Assembly: GCF_001969815.1 (NCBI RefSeq) | Contig: NZ_MRBK01000004.1 | Location: 310,001 to 374,000 of the forward strand | DNA length: 64,000 nt | Source of the DNA: Bacillus swezeyi | GTDB taxonomy: Bacteria > Bacillota > Bacilli > Bacillales > Bacillaceae | Direction: 5' to 3' | Notes under the pieces: model-generated | What the model was told of the DNA's origin: nothing | The model's input: only the letters and a program-made list of their open reading frames with translations | Databases searched by the model: none | Made by a program: the position numbers and the translations under genes | In this document: in pieces, positions 26,499 through 35,508 of the stretch | How the letters are laid out: each line of letters starts with the position of its first letter | How positions within the stretch are numbered: position 1 is the stretch's first letter

Positions 26499-28648
26499 AA
26501 AGAATAGGCGATCATTTTCCGTTTCTTTTCTTCCTCCTTCTTCCACAATTCATAATAGCGGCCTTTATTTTCTATTAATTCATGATGCGACCCTTGCTCA
26601 ATGATTTCCCCGCTGTCTAAAACGACGATTTGATCGGCGTTTTTAATACCGGAAAGGCGATGGGAAATGATAATCCGAGTCGTCTTTGATTGATCAAAGT
26701 AGCTGTCAATTTTACTTTCTGTCAAGGTATCGAGGTGACTTGTTATTTCATCCAATATGACCACGGAGGGATTGTTGACAATAGCCCTGGCAATTGCTAG
26801 ACGCTGCTTTTGCCCTCCTGATAAAAAGCTCCCATTCTCCCCTATGATCGTGTTATATCCCATGGGCATCTGCTCGATATCCTCATGCAGATCGACATGC
26901 TTAGCCGCGTTTATGATTGCGTCGAAGGACAGGTCTTTAAATCCTGAAATATTATTGGCAATCGTATCATTAAAGAGATAGCTTTCTTGTAATACAGCCC
27001 CCATTTTCCCCCGCAGTTCATAAAGGTTGATACCCGTTAAATCTTGATCTCCATAATAAACTTTTCCGGCATCTGGTCTGTACAATCCTAAAATAAGCCT
27101 TGACAGCGTTGTTTTGCCGCTGCCTGACGTTCCAATCAAGGCGGCTTTTGTGCCGGCTTTAACTGTTAAAGAAAGATTTTTTATGACCGGAGTGTTTCCA
27201 TAAGAAAAGGAAACATTCTCAAGTCGAATATCTTGTTCTGCGATATTAAAATCCAAAGGTTTATGTGTGCTTCTTTCCGGCTCCGTTTTAAAAACGTCTC
27301 TTATTCTTTCAAGTATATCTCCAATAAATTGAAACTGCTGCATATGTCTGATAAGAGAAGCCACAGGCAGGAAAAAACAAGCTCCTAAAGCGCTAAACCC
27401 GATTAAGCCGCCAATGGTTAAACTGCCGTTTACTGTCTCCTTTAAACCAAAACCGATTAAAATGAGGGGGGCACAGAATTGCAGACTGCTGCTGATGCTC
27501 TCTAACACAGCATCTGTAAAAGCATGCCGTTTGAAGGACTCCGTTTGTTTCTTGTCATAATGAAGTGATCTCTTCACTATATATGGGTCCAGTCCATTTG
27601 ATTTGATAAAAGGCATAGCTCGGAGCGCCTCAGCCATAAAGCTTTGAGAAGCAGTCTGAGCTGACAGGTTTTTTCTTTTCAAATCGTTTAGCTTTGGCAT
27701 AATAAAAGCCATTAATAGCAATTGAAGCAATGCCAGTCCTATGGAAAACAAAGCGAGCCTCATCGATTGAGTGGACATGGCGGTAAAAATAGTCAAAAGC
27801 ATCAGTGCATCAAGTATTGCACCTGAACCATTACGAACAATGATTTCTCTGATGACAGCAATATTATTGATCCTTGATGCAATATCTCCAGCAGTTCGAT
27901 GTTCATAAAAACTCAACGGCAGTTTCAATACATGATTGATAAAGTCGTTTGTCATCTGTTGGCTGAATGACGCTTGCAACTTGATAACCCAATAGCTTCT
28001 GAGAAAAAACAGGCCTATGATGAAAAGAAGAAACAACATTCCAACTTCAATTTTCAAAAAATAGCTCAAGCTGTTTTCTAGAACAGCGGCATCAATCATT
28101 TCTTTCATTAAAAAAGGAATGAAGAAGATAAAAGCTTGTGTTAGAAGAGAAAAGATCAAAATGGATAATACAATCTTCCAGCTTTGTACTGCGTATTTCA
28201 TATAATATTTTAAATCTGAATAAGAAGATCTTTGTTGAAAAGCATCCGTCTTTTCAAATGTTAAGATGACTTGACTGTAATGCTTCGCAAAATCTTCTTT
28301 AGTTATCTTTTTCCTTCCTGTCATTGGATCAATAATCTCTAAATGGTCTTTCTTCAAGCTCTCCAACACAACGAAATGTCGTTCATCCCAAAAAAGAATG
28401 CAGGGAACAATAGAAGAAATGTGGGCATACAGATCTTTCGCACATACTTGAAAGGCTCTGCATGTCAAGCCGTAACGGGACGATACCCCGGTTAATGTTT
28501 TGATTGAGACGCCGCGGCTTTGCGCGTTGCATGCTTCACTGATTTCATTTAAGGACACCTTACAGCCGTAAAAATGAAGAATCATCGATAAACAGGCGGG
28601 CCCGCATTCATTCTGTCCCATTTGTCTGATAAGAGGAACCTTTTTCAT
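26495..28648 (-). CDS. mrsT: Lanthipeptide exporter with N-terminal C39 protease
   Basis: About 717 residues from ATG 28648 (a GTG three codons earlier overlaps the GGAGTG site). Residues 1-130 are a C39 bacteriocin-processing protease: Cys15 in GQNECGPACLSM, then HFVVLE and DPMTG. About 155-430 are six TM helices of an ABC exporter. The C-terminal ATPase has Walker A GTSGSGKTT, signature LSGGQKQR and Walker B VVILDEITSHLD. LanT proteins remove the leader after a double-Gly-type site and export the modified peptide. In mersacidin, MrsT leaves a GDMEAA stub that extracellular protease trims. Codirectional with mrsM, 50 bases apart. Confidence 0.95.
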   Translation of the reverse strand: MKKVPLIRQMGQNECGPACLSMILHFYGCKVSLNEISEACNAQSRGVSIKTLTGVSSRYGLTCRAFQVCAKDLYAHISSIVPCILFWDERHFVVLESLKKDHLEIIDPMTGRKKITKEDFAKHYSQVILTFEKTDAFQQRSSYSDLKYYMKYAVQSWKIVLSILIFSLLTQAFIFFIPFLMKEMIDAAVLENSLSYFLKIEVGMLFLLFIIGLFFLRSYWVIKLQASFSQQMTNDFINHVLKLPLSFYEHRTAGDIASRINNIAVIREIIVRNGSGAILDALMLLTIFTAMSTQSMRLALFSIGLALLQLLLMAFIMPKLNDLKRKNLSAQTASQSFMAEALRAMPFIKSNGLDPYIVKRSLHYDKKQTESFKRHAFTDAVLESISSSLQFCAPLILIGFGLKETVNGSLTIGGLIGFSALGACFFLPVASLIRHMQQFQFIGDILERIRDVFKTEPERSTHKPLDFNIAEQDIRLENVSFSYGNTPVIKNLSLTVKAGTKAALIGTSGSGKTTLSRLILGLYRPDAGKVYYGDQDLTGINLYELRGKMGAVLQESYLFNDTIANNISGFKDLSFDAIINAAKHVDLHEDIEQMPMGYNTIIGENGSFLSGGQKQRLAIARAIVNNPSVVILDEITSHLDTLTESKIDSYFDQSKTTRIIISHRLSGIKNADQIVVLDSGEIIEQGSHHELIENKGRYYELWKKEEEKKRKMIAYSL

Positions 28649-28698
28649 GATTGTCACTCCTAAAAAATTAGACCTTACTTAGTAAGGCCTAACCACAT

Positions 28699-31600
28699 TT
28701 ATAGGTTTAAATCTTGAGGTGATTGCAGCGTTAAAATTGAAGGCACTTGATCCGGCGAATAGATTTTCAGCAGCCCTATACCAATCCCTGAGTATCCCAT
28801 CATTAAAGAAGGTGAATCATTATTTTTTTCAAATCCTGTCAAATATCCTCTTATTTTGATATCCTTTAAAATTTGATGACTCAGCGATGCTTCCCAATCA
28901 TACAGTTCTTTATTTTTCAATGTTCTTGCGATGATCTGAAGGATTTCCAAATTCCCCAAGTCACCATGGCAAAGACAATGGTTCTGACCAAATCCGTTTT
29001 TAAGAATCGCTTTAGCAGCCGTCAGCGCTTCTTCTTTTATGATATCCTCGCGATGATAGGAAAAGATTAACGCACGGCTGAGCCCTATACCGGCTGCCCC
29101 GTTGCACCATGCTGTAAAATTGACATTCCGGTAATCCCCATTTTCAAGCTTGATGTCAGCCCAATTATTGAATTCCGGAATAAACAGAGTCCGTTCAAAT
29201 TCCAGGCCTTGATCAGCCGCTTCTTTATATCTGCTTTCTTTCGTTAGCTCATATATTTCATAAAGAGCCCAAGAAATGCCTGCTGCCCCATGTGCAAATC
29301 CTGAGGCCGGAACCGGGTTCGCAGGCACCTTCCAGCCTGCTCCCTTGCTCATTTCCGACATATTGCGGATAAGCTGGTCTCCGCATTTTATGATCAATGA
29401 CATGATTTTTTCATCTTTAAAACGTCTATATAGATTTTTTAAGACGATGGCTGTACCAGCAGCTCCTGTCAAAATATCATTATTTTGATCATTGGAGATG
29501 AATAGCTGTAATCTTTCTAAAGCCGGTTCAAGCTCTTTTTCAATTAAGTCCTGTTCCTTCCATAAAACAGATAAATGGTCCAATACGTAAAGATAGGAAG
29601 AGATACCGCCAAAAGCGCTTATATCTTTGGATGTTGGCAGACTCCTTTGCACAGGGACTAAGGCTTGTCTGGATATTTCCGTGAAGCGGGGGTCTTTTGT
29701 CATATGACCCAAATAGCCAAAGAATAATGATATCCCGGCTACACCCTCATATAGCGTACTGTTTGCCGGAGAGATTTTAAATTGATCTTCCCGCATATTG
29801 TCTACAAATGAACCAATCCATGAAAGGTCTTTTTGTCCTTCCTGTTCGCCCGGAATCGCCCTGACCGCTAAATATCTGCCGATTTTGACTGCCTCCTGCA
29901 GGAAATCTTCCGTTTTAAAGGAAGGAGGGATATCGGTTCTTTTTAATGTGTCTCGTTTTCCTGGCGAATCCTTCAAAACGAGAAAAGCCGTCCGAATAAA
30001 ACCGACCTGCTCTTGAAAATCAATCTGATTTAAGCGGCCAATTTTAAGCTTGGCTTCTTCAAGCGCGCTCCTCTTGAAGAAATTCGGAATCAATTCTCCT
30101 TTTGAATCCCATAGGTGGGTGCCCTCAGGTTTGCTGACAAAGTATGGGATGTCGCCGACAAACAGATCTCTTTTCTCATGCAAGACAATGTTTTTCAAAT
30201 GCGGATTGAGTTTTGTATCAAGCCACAGCTTATCCAAAATCATGTCTCTATCCAAGCCGTCCCTCATAAAATCCGGGTGAAGACTTATTCTGAGAAGATT
30301 GGAATATCTCGCTGTTCCTCTTAAAATTTGCCTGACAGAGATCCCCTTAAATGAATCCATTTGGGCTTTTATTTCTTTTTTATGTTTCATAAAGAAACGA
30401 TAAAGTTCTTCAAATCCCAAGACAATACTTTCTTCAAAATGAGCTGCATTTTCCGTTTTGCCGTTTAGCATCGGCCGGTGAAAACTAACGGGTATTGGAT
30501 AATTTTGTTCCTTTATGTGAACTGTATCTTTATTGCGGTCGACGATGACGGTTGTTTTGTGAGGAGATACTTGTCCTTCTTGCGCACCCAAGGCACTGAG
30601 GTCAATGCCTTCAATCCCTTGTTTGCTTCCAATTTTCCTTGGCAGAAGGCCGACACGGAGCACTGAACGCTCGATCCGGTCATGGGCTTTGCTGAAGGCG
30701 CTGTCATCCGAATATCTTGAATTGTTATGAAGCAATGACTCAAGGTCTATTAAAACGGGATATTCACCGTGAGCAATCAAATTCTGGTGATGGAAATCCA
30801 CAGCATTCATGGCGTATAAAACGGCTAAAAAAGCCCCAATTCGCCAATAAAAATGCTCCACCTGCTGTTTGTTTTGACACTCCGTATAAGTAATGAATTC
30901 CGTCCATCCGTAGTGTTGTCTGTTAAGTGTCTGAACTGTTTTGAGATCGTGGGTTAATCCTTTTGAATTCAAGAAATGAATAAAGCGATTAAACTGTTCA
31001 TCTATTTCAAGAGACCGGGGCTTGTACACCATTTTAAAGCCTGAATCAAAGCTTAAGATGGCGACCGTTTTTCCCCGGTTATGTGAGTCTGACACATTGC
31101 TTCCAGTGTCGATCCCGGTTATGATTCCAAGTGCCCGCCCATCATTAAAATGATCTGAAAGAAGCCGCTGGTCTTCATGATATCTTAATAATATGTCATA
31201 TACATTATCAGTCCAAAACCTTGTCTTTGCTGCCAGCATTCGCGTAAGGACAACGTATTCTTCCCTTATCGCCTGCAAATATGATGGATCATTCAGCATC
31301 ACTTCATTATAGTATTTTGCCCTGTCTTCTGAAGTATCACCTTGAAGCTGTCCGGTAACCCTTGCGACATTCAATTCCAAAATGAGCGTTCTGCTGCTTA
31401 TAGATGCAAGGGCATCTGCAAGGTTCGTTATGAGTTGAATCTCGACATCCGGACTGAAGCTTTTCATGATTTCTTCATACCGCCCGGCTTGTTCTAGTTT
31501 CTCTTTCAATTTTCCTTTTGCTGCCTTAAGAAATGGTTTTACAAAATGAAAAAAAAGAATATCTTTGTTCACTTCAATCTCTGTTTGCTCATAGGCGCCG

Positions 31601-31890
31601 CTGTTCACCGATTGAATAATGCCTAACCATTCCTGATGATCGGCAGGATGGGCAAACTCTGTTTGATCTTGATCCAACGTATTTTTTAAGACATCGATAT
31701 TCATATGATACGCCGATAAAATATCCTCCAGACGAATAGCTTCATCGCTTTCTACGAGCATCCTCCATCTTTCGAAACGCTTTTCCGATGCTTCGCTCCA
31801 ATTCCCCTTATTTTCGCGGCTGATTTTTCTTTCTATTAAGGATGAAGCACTGCTCCATTTTGTTGACTGTTCAGTAAGTCCTGCTTTCAA
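28699..31890 (-). CDS. mrsM: Class II lanthipeptide synthetase LanM (mersacidin type)
   Basis: About 1063 residues from a TTG at 31890, six bases after GGGGTG; GTG 31899 is the alternative. The N-terminal two thirds form the LanM dehydratase, which activates Ser/Thr of the precursor by phosphorylation and eliminates phosphate. The C-terminal LanC-like cyclase has the zinc ligands Cys in WCNGAAGIGLSR (about residue 928) and Cys-His in CLCHGDLGN (about 975). The cyclase also shows GVAGISLFFGYLG and GAAGTAIVL repeats. It dehydrates MrsA and forms its thioether rings. The reading frame is intact throughout, so the cluster is probably functional. Confidence 0.95.
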   Translation of the reverse strand: MKAGLTEQSTKWSSASSLIERKISRENKGNWSEASEKRFERWRMLVESDEAIRLEDILSAYHMNIDVLKNTLDQDQTEFAHPADHQEWLGIIQSVNSGAYEQTEIEVNKDILFFHFVKPFLKAAKGKLKEKLEQAGRYEEIMKSFSPDVEIQLITNLADALASISSRTLILELNVARVTGQLQGDTSEDRAKYYNEVMLNDPSYLQAIREEYVVLTRMLAAKTRFWTDNVYDILLRYHEDQRLLSDHFNDGRALGIITGIDTGSNVSDSHNRGKTVAILSFDSGFKMVYKPRSLEIDEQFNRFIHFLNSKGLTHDLKTVQTLNRQHYGWTEFITYTECQNKQQVEHFYWRIGAFLAVLYAMNAVDFHHQNLIAHGEYPVLIDLESLLHNNSRYSDDSAFSKAHDRIERSVLRVGLLPRKIGSKQGIEGIDLSALGAQEGQVSPHKTTVIVDRNKDTVHIKEQNYPIPVSFHRPMLNGKTENAAHFEESIVLGFEELYRFFMKHKKEIKAQMDSFKGISVRQILRGTARYSNLLRISLHPDFMRDGLDRDMILDKLWLDTKLNPHLKNIVLHEKRDLFVGDIPYFVSKPEGTHLWDSKGELIPNFFKRSALEEAKLKIGRLNQIDFQEQVGFIRTAFLVLKDSPGKRDTLKRTDIPPSFKTEDFLQEAVKIGRYLAVRAIPGEQEGQKDLSWIGSFVDNMREDQFKISPANSTLYEGVAGISLFFGYLGHMTKDPRFTEISRQALVPVQRSLPTSKDISAFGGISSYLYVLDHLSVLWKEQDLIEKELEPALERLQLFISNDQNNDILTGAAGTAIVLKNLYRRFKDEKIMSLIIKCGDQLIRNMSEMSKGAGWKVPANPVPASGFAHGAAGISWALYEIYELTKESRYKEAADQGLEFERTLFIPEFNNWADIKLENGDYRNVNFTAWCNGAAGIGLSRALIFSYHREDIIKEEALTAAKAILKNGFGQNHCLCHGDLGNLEILQIIARTLKNKELYDWEASLSHQILKDIKIRGYLTGFEKNNDSPSLMMGYSGIGIGLLKIYSPDQVPSILTLQSPQDLNL

Positions 31891-32026
31891 AATGAACACC
31901 CCATTCTTTTCTATATAGAAATCTCCATAAACATATCACAATATTTGAAAATTAAAACAAATTATAGAAAATATAAGTTGGATTTTAAGATATCTTCTTA
32001 AAAAAAACTAATATTAAATATATGAA

Positions 32027-32055
32027 TTACATTATTTCAATACATACCATATAAT
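32027..32055 (+). promoter_or_regulatory. Promoter of mrsD
   Basis: TTACAT, 17 bases, TATAAT, ending 24 bases before the mrsD start; an ACTGGAGG site follows. The 189-base gap also holds the divergent mrsM start. Confidence 0.6.
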
Positions 32056-32079
32056 GAAATACAAAAACTGGAGGTTAAA

Positions 32080-32667
32080 ATGGATTTTTCATACTTAAAA
32101 AACAAAAAACTTTTGATAGGTGTTTCAGGATCGATCTCATCAGTCGGAATATCTTCATATCTTTTATATTTCAGAAACTATTTTAAAGAAGTACGGGTTA
32201 TTCTTACAAAATCGGCCGAAGATCTGATTCCTGCCAGCACCGTCTCCTACTTTTGTGACAAGGTTTATACCGATCAGAAAGATGAAAATGGGAAGCGTTA
32301 CAGCCATGTTGAAATCGGGGGCTGGGCAGATATATATTGTGTTCTCCCAGCAACAGCAAACATATTGGGACAGGCATCCCAAGGGGCAGCCATTAACTTG
32401 CTAACGACAACTATACTGGCGCATCCCCATCAAACTCTTTTCTTCCCTGCGATGAACGATGTCATGTGGCAAAAAAAAGCGGTGGCTCGCAATATACAGC
32501 AGCTCCGGGAAGATGATCATATCGTCATTGATCCCGTAGAAATTATGGCTTTCGAGGTTTCAAGCGGGAAAAGAAAGCTTAACCGGGCCATCATTCCTCC
32601 GGATAAAGCCCTAATTGAAATGGCCGAAATCATAGAAACAAGGATTGAACATCAAGTAACATCATGA
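32080..32667 (+). CDS. mrsD: Flavoprotein oxidative decarboxylase of the lanthipeptide C-terminal Cys
   Basis: A 195-residue member of the HFCD family (homo-oligomeric flavin-containing Cys decarboxylases). It has the N-terminal nucleotide fold LLIGVSGSISS, the active-site His76 in YSHVEIG, PATANI (variant of PASANT) and PAMNDVMW (PxMNxxMW). In mersacidin, MrsD oxidatively decarboxylates the C-terminal Cys of the precursor so that it can form the aminovinyl-methylcysteine ring. The precursor here also ends in Cys. It is the only biosynthetic gene on the plus strand. Confidence 0.94.
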   Translation: MDFSYLKNKKLLIGVSGSISSVGISSYLLYFRNYFKEVRVILTKSAEDLIPASTVSYFCDKVYTDQKDENGKRYSHVEIGGWADIYCVLPATANILGQASQGAAINLLTTTILAHPHQTLFFPAMNDVMWQKKAVARNIQQLREDDHIVIDPVEIMAFEVSSGKRKLNRAIIPPDKALIEMAEIIETRIEHQVTS

Positions 32668-32677
32668 TCATGGCATG

Positions 32678-32705
32678 AGTCTCTTAAGCAATGTGCTAAG
32701 AGGCT
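32678..32705 (+). terminator. Terminator of mrsD
   Basis: AGTCTCTTAAGC / GCTAAGAGGCT stem with small mismatches followed by six T on the plus strand. Confidence 0.8.
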
Positions 32706-32750
32706 TTTTTCATCTGAAATAAGAACATATGATATATTCCTAAGATGTTT

Positions 32751-33404
32751 CTACAAATGTTCACTTCCTGTCATCTTTACAACTTTTTCTGTATAGCTGG
32801 ATGACTGCTTCTTCTTAATAAGATAGCCTTTTCCAAATTTTGTTTGAATAATCTCGGGGTTTCCCAGGTTTTCTTCAATCTTCTCCCGCAGAGAGTTAAT
32901 ATAAACATATAAACTGGATCGACTGGTTAAATCTGCGTAACTGATCAATTCTTCAGATGTGACAATGTTGTTTAAATTTAAATAAAGCAGGTATAAGATT
33001 TTGAATTCTTGAGCCGGCAGCGGAATATACTCTTCTTTTTTCCAGATGCAATGTTTGCCGATATCAAAAAAAGTTGAAGGTGAAAGCTCAATAATATTTC
33101 TTTTTTTCTTTTTCATATTATCTAAAAGGTCAATAAAGGGGGTAAATGTAAAATCCAAAGCATCCTGAGATTCCAACGAGTCTAAAATGATAAGAGGACT
33201 GCTGATGTTTTTGAATAGTGACAGGTTCAAATCATTAGAAAGGCACTTATCCAATATCACAGCGGAAAAATTTTCGCTACCCGTCCTCCTTTTTAATTCA
33301 CTAGAAGATTTGATACAAATGATTTCAACTCCATTAGGCTTAAAAACATGCCTTGTATAAGCTAAGAAATAGCTGTTTTTTGAAAAGACAAGTATTTTTT
33401 TCAT
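32751..33404 (-). CDS. mrsR1: Orphan response regulator of lanthipeptide production
   Basis: 217 residues: an N-terminal receiver-like domain and a C-terminal OmpR-type winged helix (PAQEFKILYLLYLN, SRSSLYVYINSLREKIEENL, TKFGKGYLIKK). The receiver is degenerate. The usual N-terminal acidic pair is replaced (VFSKNSYF), and no clear switch Lys is visible, although an Asp remains in VILDKCLSND. In the mersacidin system the orphan regulator MrsR1 is needed for production but not for immunity. There is no adjacent kinase on this strand. AGGAG site six bases upstream of ATG. Confidence 0.9.
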   Translation of the reverse strand: MKKILVFSKNSYFLAYTRHVFKPNGVEIICIKSSSELKRRTGSENFSAVILDKCLSNDLNLSLFKNISSPLIILDSLESQDALDFTFTPFIDLLDNMKKKKRNIIELSPSTFFDIGKHCIWKKEEYIPLPAQEFKILYLLYLNLNNIVTSEELISYADLTSRSSLYVYINSLREKIEENLGNPEIIQTKFGKGYLIKKKQSSSYTEKVVKMTGSEHL

Positions 33405-33413
33405 CCAATTCTC

Positions 33414-33530
33414 CTATTCAACATAATGTGAAACTGCCGCCACCGGAGGTATCTTTAAGTCCGCTTCAATTGCCGCGAATTCAAGTTGAAAAATCTCATT
33501 CTTTTCATTCTGTATTCTCCCTGCAGCCAT
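33414..33530 (-). other. Short open frame ending at the mrsR1 ribosome site (possible relic)
   Basis: A 38-codon frame (MAAGRIQNEKNEIFQLEFAA...) ends TAG inside the AGGAG of mrsR1, as in coupled genes. It lacks its own ribosome site. An ATG at about 33507 in another frame has GGGAGA at a good distance but stops after 17 codons. A single-base slip would join that start to this frame. It lies where mrsA sits in the mersacidin cluster but does not resemble MrsA. Possibly a frameshifted small gene; weak. Confidence 0.25.
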
Positions 33531-33698
33531 CCAAGAGAAAAAGGGCAGGCATACATAACAGAAATGATAAAATCTCAGCTGATTATTACAAATCTTTCGA
33601 AAATTAGAAGAGAAGCAAGCCCTGCTTTCAATAGGCTCAGCCTTTTTTCCGAGGTTAATATGTCATGAATATTATGATTTTTATATTTTGAAACCAAA

Positions 33699-33736
33699 AA
33701 GCTGTTTTCCTAAAAAAGCAGATCGGAAAACAGCTT
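33699..33736 (-). terminator. Terminator after the small peptide frame
   Basis: Perfect 12-base stem AAGCTGTTTTCC / GGAAAACAGCTT, followed on the minus strand by TTTTTGGTTT. It lies 14 bases after the stop of the peptide frame at 33750. Confidence 0.75.
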
Positions 33737-33749
33737 CTATTCAAACTGT

Positions 33750-33893
33750 TTACAGCAGATATTTCAACCCTATAAGTCCTATGGATGCCAAATTCAATTG
33801 CAAAGAACAGCCGTATATTGGTCCTGCATTGAATTGGCTTCTGATAAATGTCGATTTTTTGGATTTAATCACCTCCTGTGCACAATTTACCAT
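33750..33893 (-). CDS. Candidate small hydrophobic peptide gene in the lanthipeptide cluster
   Basis: A 47-codon frame from ATG 33893, or 40 codons from GTG 33872, which coincides with the strong AGGAGGTG at 33870-33877. The basic N-terminal part (KSKKSTFIRSQF) leads to a hydrophobic tail (GPIYGCSLQLNLASIGLIGL, ending KYLL). A perfect terminator follows. Start placement is awkward: the ribosome site overlaps the GTG, and no ATG stands at normal distance. I recognise no family. It could be a small bacteriocin-like or signalling peptide, an accessory of the cluster, or chance. Confidence 0.35.
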   Translation of the reverse strand: MVNCAQEVIKSKKSTFIRSQFNAGPIYGCSLQLNLASIGLIGLKYLL

Positions 33894-34000
33894 TTTTGTG
33901 TCAGAATAGGAAGTTTTCTAAATGGAAATAAGTGATTTTTAAAGTCCATTTCTTAGATATCCTTAAGTTTTCGGGGGAAAATCATCCTTTTCCAGTGCCT

Positions 34001-34738
34001 TTAAATCATATCCCGCCGAGAGAAATTTCTCACCCCAAATGCTGTTACCAGTACAAACAAAACAATTAATACACTATAAAATAACGGATATGAATCAATT
34101 GGTGATTCATCAGGCGGAGACATCCCCAGCATAGGAAGAGTCCAAGGGTAAATTTGTCCCAACGGCGTATTAGCGGCAAGTATGGACGGCAATGTAAATC
34201 CAATGCTGACCGCCAGCGGTATACCGAATGTTTTATACCTGATGGAGATGATCAGCTGCAGCACAATAAGCGGAAGGCAGGCGATTGATCCCTGAACCAC
34301 ATATCCTAAAATCGTGAAAAAAGGCAGACCGCCTTTCAGCCCATTAAGGAATCCGAATAAAATAAAGAGTATACATAAGATGCTCATCGTCACGCCAACC
34401 ATCATGGCAACCATGACGCTTTTTACAAAGAATACCCGAGACCTTAAAACCGGCTGGGCCAGCAGTTGCTTCCATCCTCCGCCCACATGTTCCCCTCTGC
34501 ACACAAATGCGGCGTATATACCGACAAGAATCGGCAGAACAAAAGATCCCATAAAAACGGCAATTTGGGTCCAGGCTTCAACCCACTCGTTGTCGCCTGG
34601 CTGTACAAATAGTTTATAGTTATTCCGAAAGTTAGTGTAGGCCAATATGACGCTGATAAAAGGGGCCAATACATACAACACCCACATTTTCGAACGCTTT
34701 AATTTTAACCTTTCAGCAGCTAATATATTTTTTAACAT
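34001..34738 (-). CDS. mrsE: Lanthipeptide immunity ABC transporter permease
   Basis: A 245-residue integral membrane protein with six TM helices, typical of the LanE/LanG (ABC-2) permeases: a long first loop, then paired helices. Assigned MrsE because it is last in the F-G-E order. Works with the other permease and the ATPase MrsF to expel mersacidin-like peptide from the membrane. Twelve bases separate it from mrsG; a TAGGAGGAAC site precedes it. Confidence 0.85.
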   Translation of the reverse strand: MLKNILAAERLKLKRSKMWVLYVLAPFISVILAYTNFRNNYKLFVQPGDNEWVEAWTQIAVFMGSFVLPILVGIYAAFVCRGEHVGGGWKQLLAQPVLRSRVFFVKSVMVAMMVGVTMSILCILFILFGFLNGLKGGLPFFTILGYVVQGSIACLPLIVLQLIISIRYKTFGIPLAVSIGFTLPSILAANTPLGQIYPWTLPMLGMSPPDESPIDSYPLFYSVLIVLFVLVTAFGVRNFSRRDMI

Positions 34739-34749
34739 GATAGTTCCTC

Positions 34750-35508
34750 CTACAGCACGTCTCGCTTTTTAAAATGAAGGGCGCCAACGATCAGCAGCAT
34801 CAGTCCGACAAAAACATTAATCACAACAAAAGCGGATAGATCCGGATTGATCCCCAAACCCTCATATTGCAAGATGATGGTCGATGACTGGCTGGGGTAA
34901 GCAAGCGGAAACCAGCGCGTTGTTATTCCGGCGGCTAAAAATAAACCAACAATTGAGCTGACTGTGCCGATGAGAATTGAAAATGCTTGGTTTTTAAATG
35001 TAATAGACAGCCATAATTGAAAAGACATAATCGGCAGAGCCGTAAGCAGCATGACATAACTGTCGCCGAATAAAAGCCCCCATGGTATCGGTTCTTCAAA
35101 TCCCAAGGCCTTTCCCAGTACAACCATGCCTATTGCAAATAAGGTTGTCGTTAAGAGCAGGCTGTTAAAAAGCCAAATATACTTGCTTAAGTAAATCCTT
35201 ACTTTTGATATAGGCAGAGACAGCGTTTGTTTCCAGGAATTTGTCTGGTGCTCTATATTTGCAATGATTGAGGCAATAATTGTTACAGCTAAAGGAAACC
35301 CCAGCCCAAACAGCATACTGTTATCAAACAGCATATATTGCCACATCGAGGACGCCTTAAACATCTCGGCTTGCTTTTGGACATACTCGCCCCGATAAGT
35401 TAAATTCAAGAGTTCATATGCAAGAACAACAAGAGGGACTAAGATGACGACGATAAACAGAGATGAACGCCTCAGTTTCAGAGACTCACCGCGCAACACT
35501 TGTCTCAT
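34750..35508 (-). CDS. mrsG: Lanthipeptide immunity ABC transporter permease
   Basis: A 252-residue protein with six predicted TM helices and the ABC-2 permease pattern (LRRSSLFIVVILVPLVVLAY first helix). Its ATG overlaps the stop of mrsF (ATGA), indicating tight translational coupling. Together with MrsF and MrsE it forms the self-protection transporter. The assignment of G versus E follows gene order only. Confidence 0.85.
   Translation of the reverse strand: MRQVLRGESLKLRRSSLFIVVILVPLVVLAYELLNLTYRGEYVQKQAEMFKASSMWQYMLFDNSMLFGLGFPLAVTIIASIIANIEHQTNSWKQTLSLPISKVRIYLSKYIWLFNSLLLTTTLFAIGMVVLGKALGFEEPIPWGLLFGDSYVMLLTALPIMSFQLWLSITFKNQAFSILIGTVSSIVGLFLAAGITTRWFPLAYPSQSSTIILQYEGLGINPDLSAFVVINVFVGLMLLIVGALHFKKRDVL

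Noticed and set aside
33418-33455. Minus-strand frame ending SGGGSFTLC, reminiscent of a lanthipeptide core
   Set aside because: A TGA lies only a few codons upstream in that frame, and no leader or ribosome site precedes it; similarity to the mersacidin Gly run is coincidental.
33688-33909. Plus-strand open frame of 73 codons in the mrsR1-mrsE gap
   Set aside because: It has no ribosome site and is antisense to the better supported minus-strand peptide frame and its terminator.
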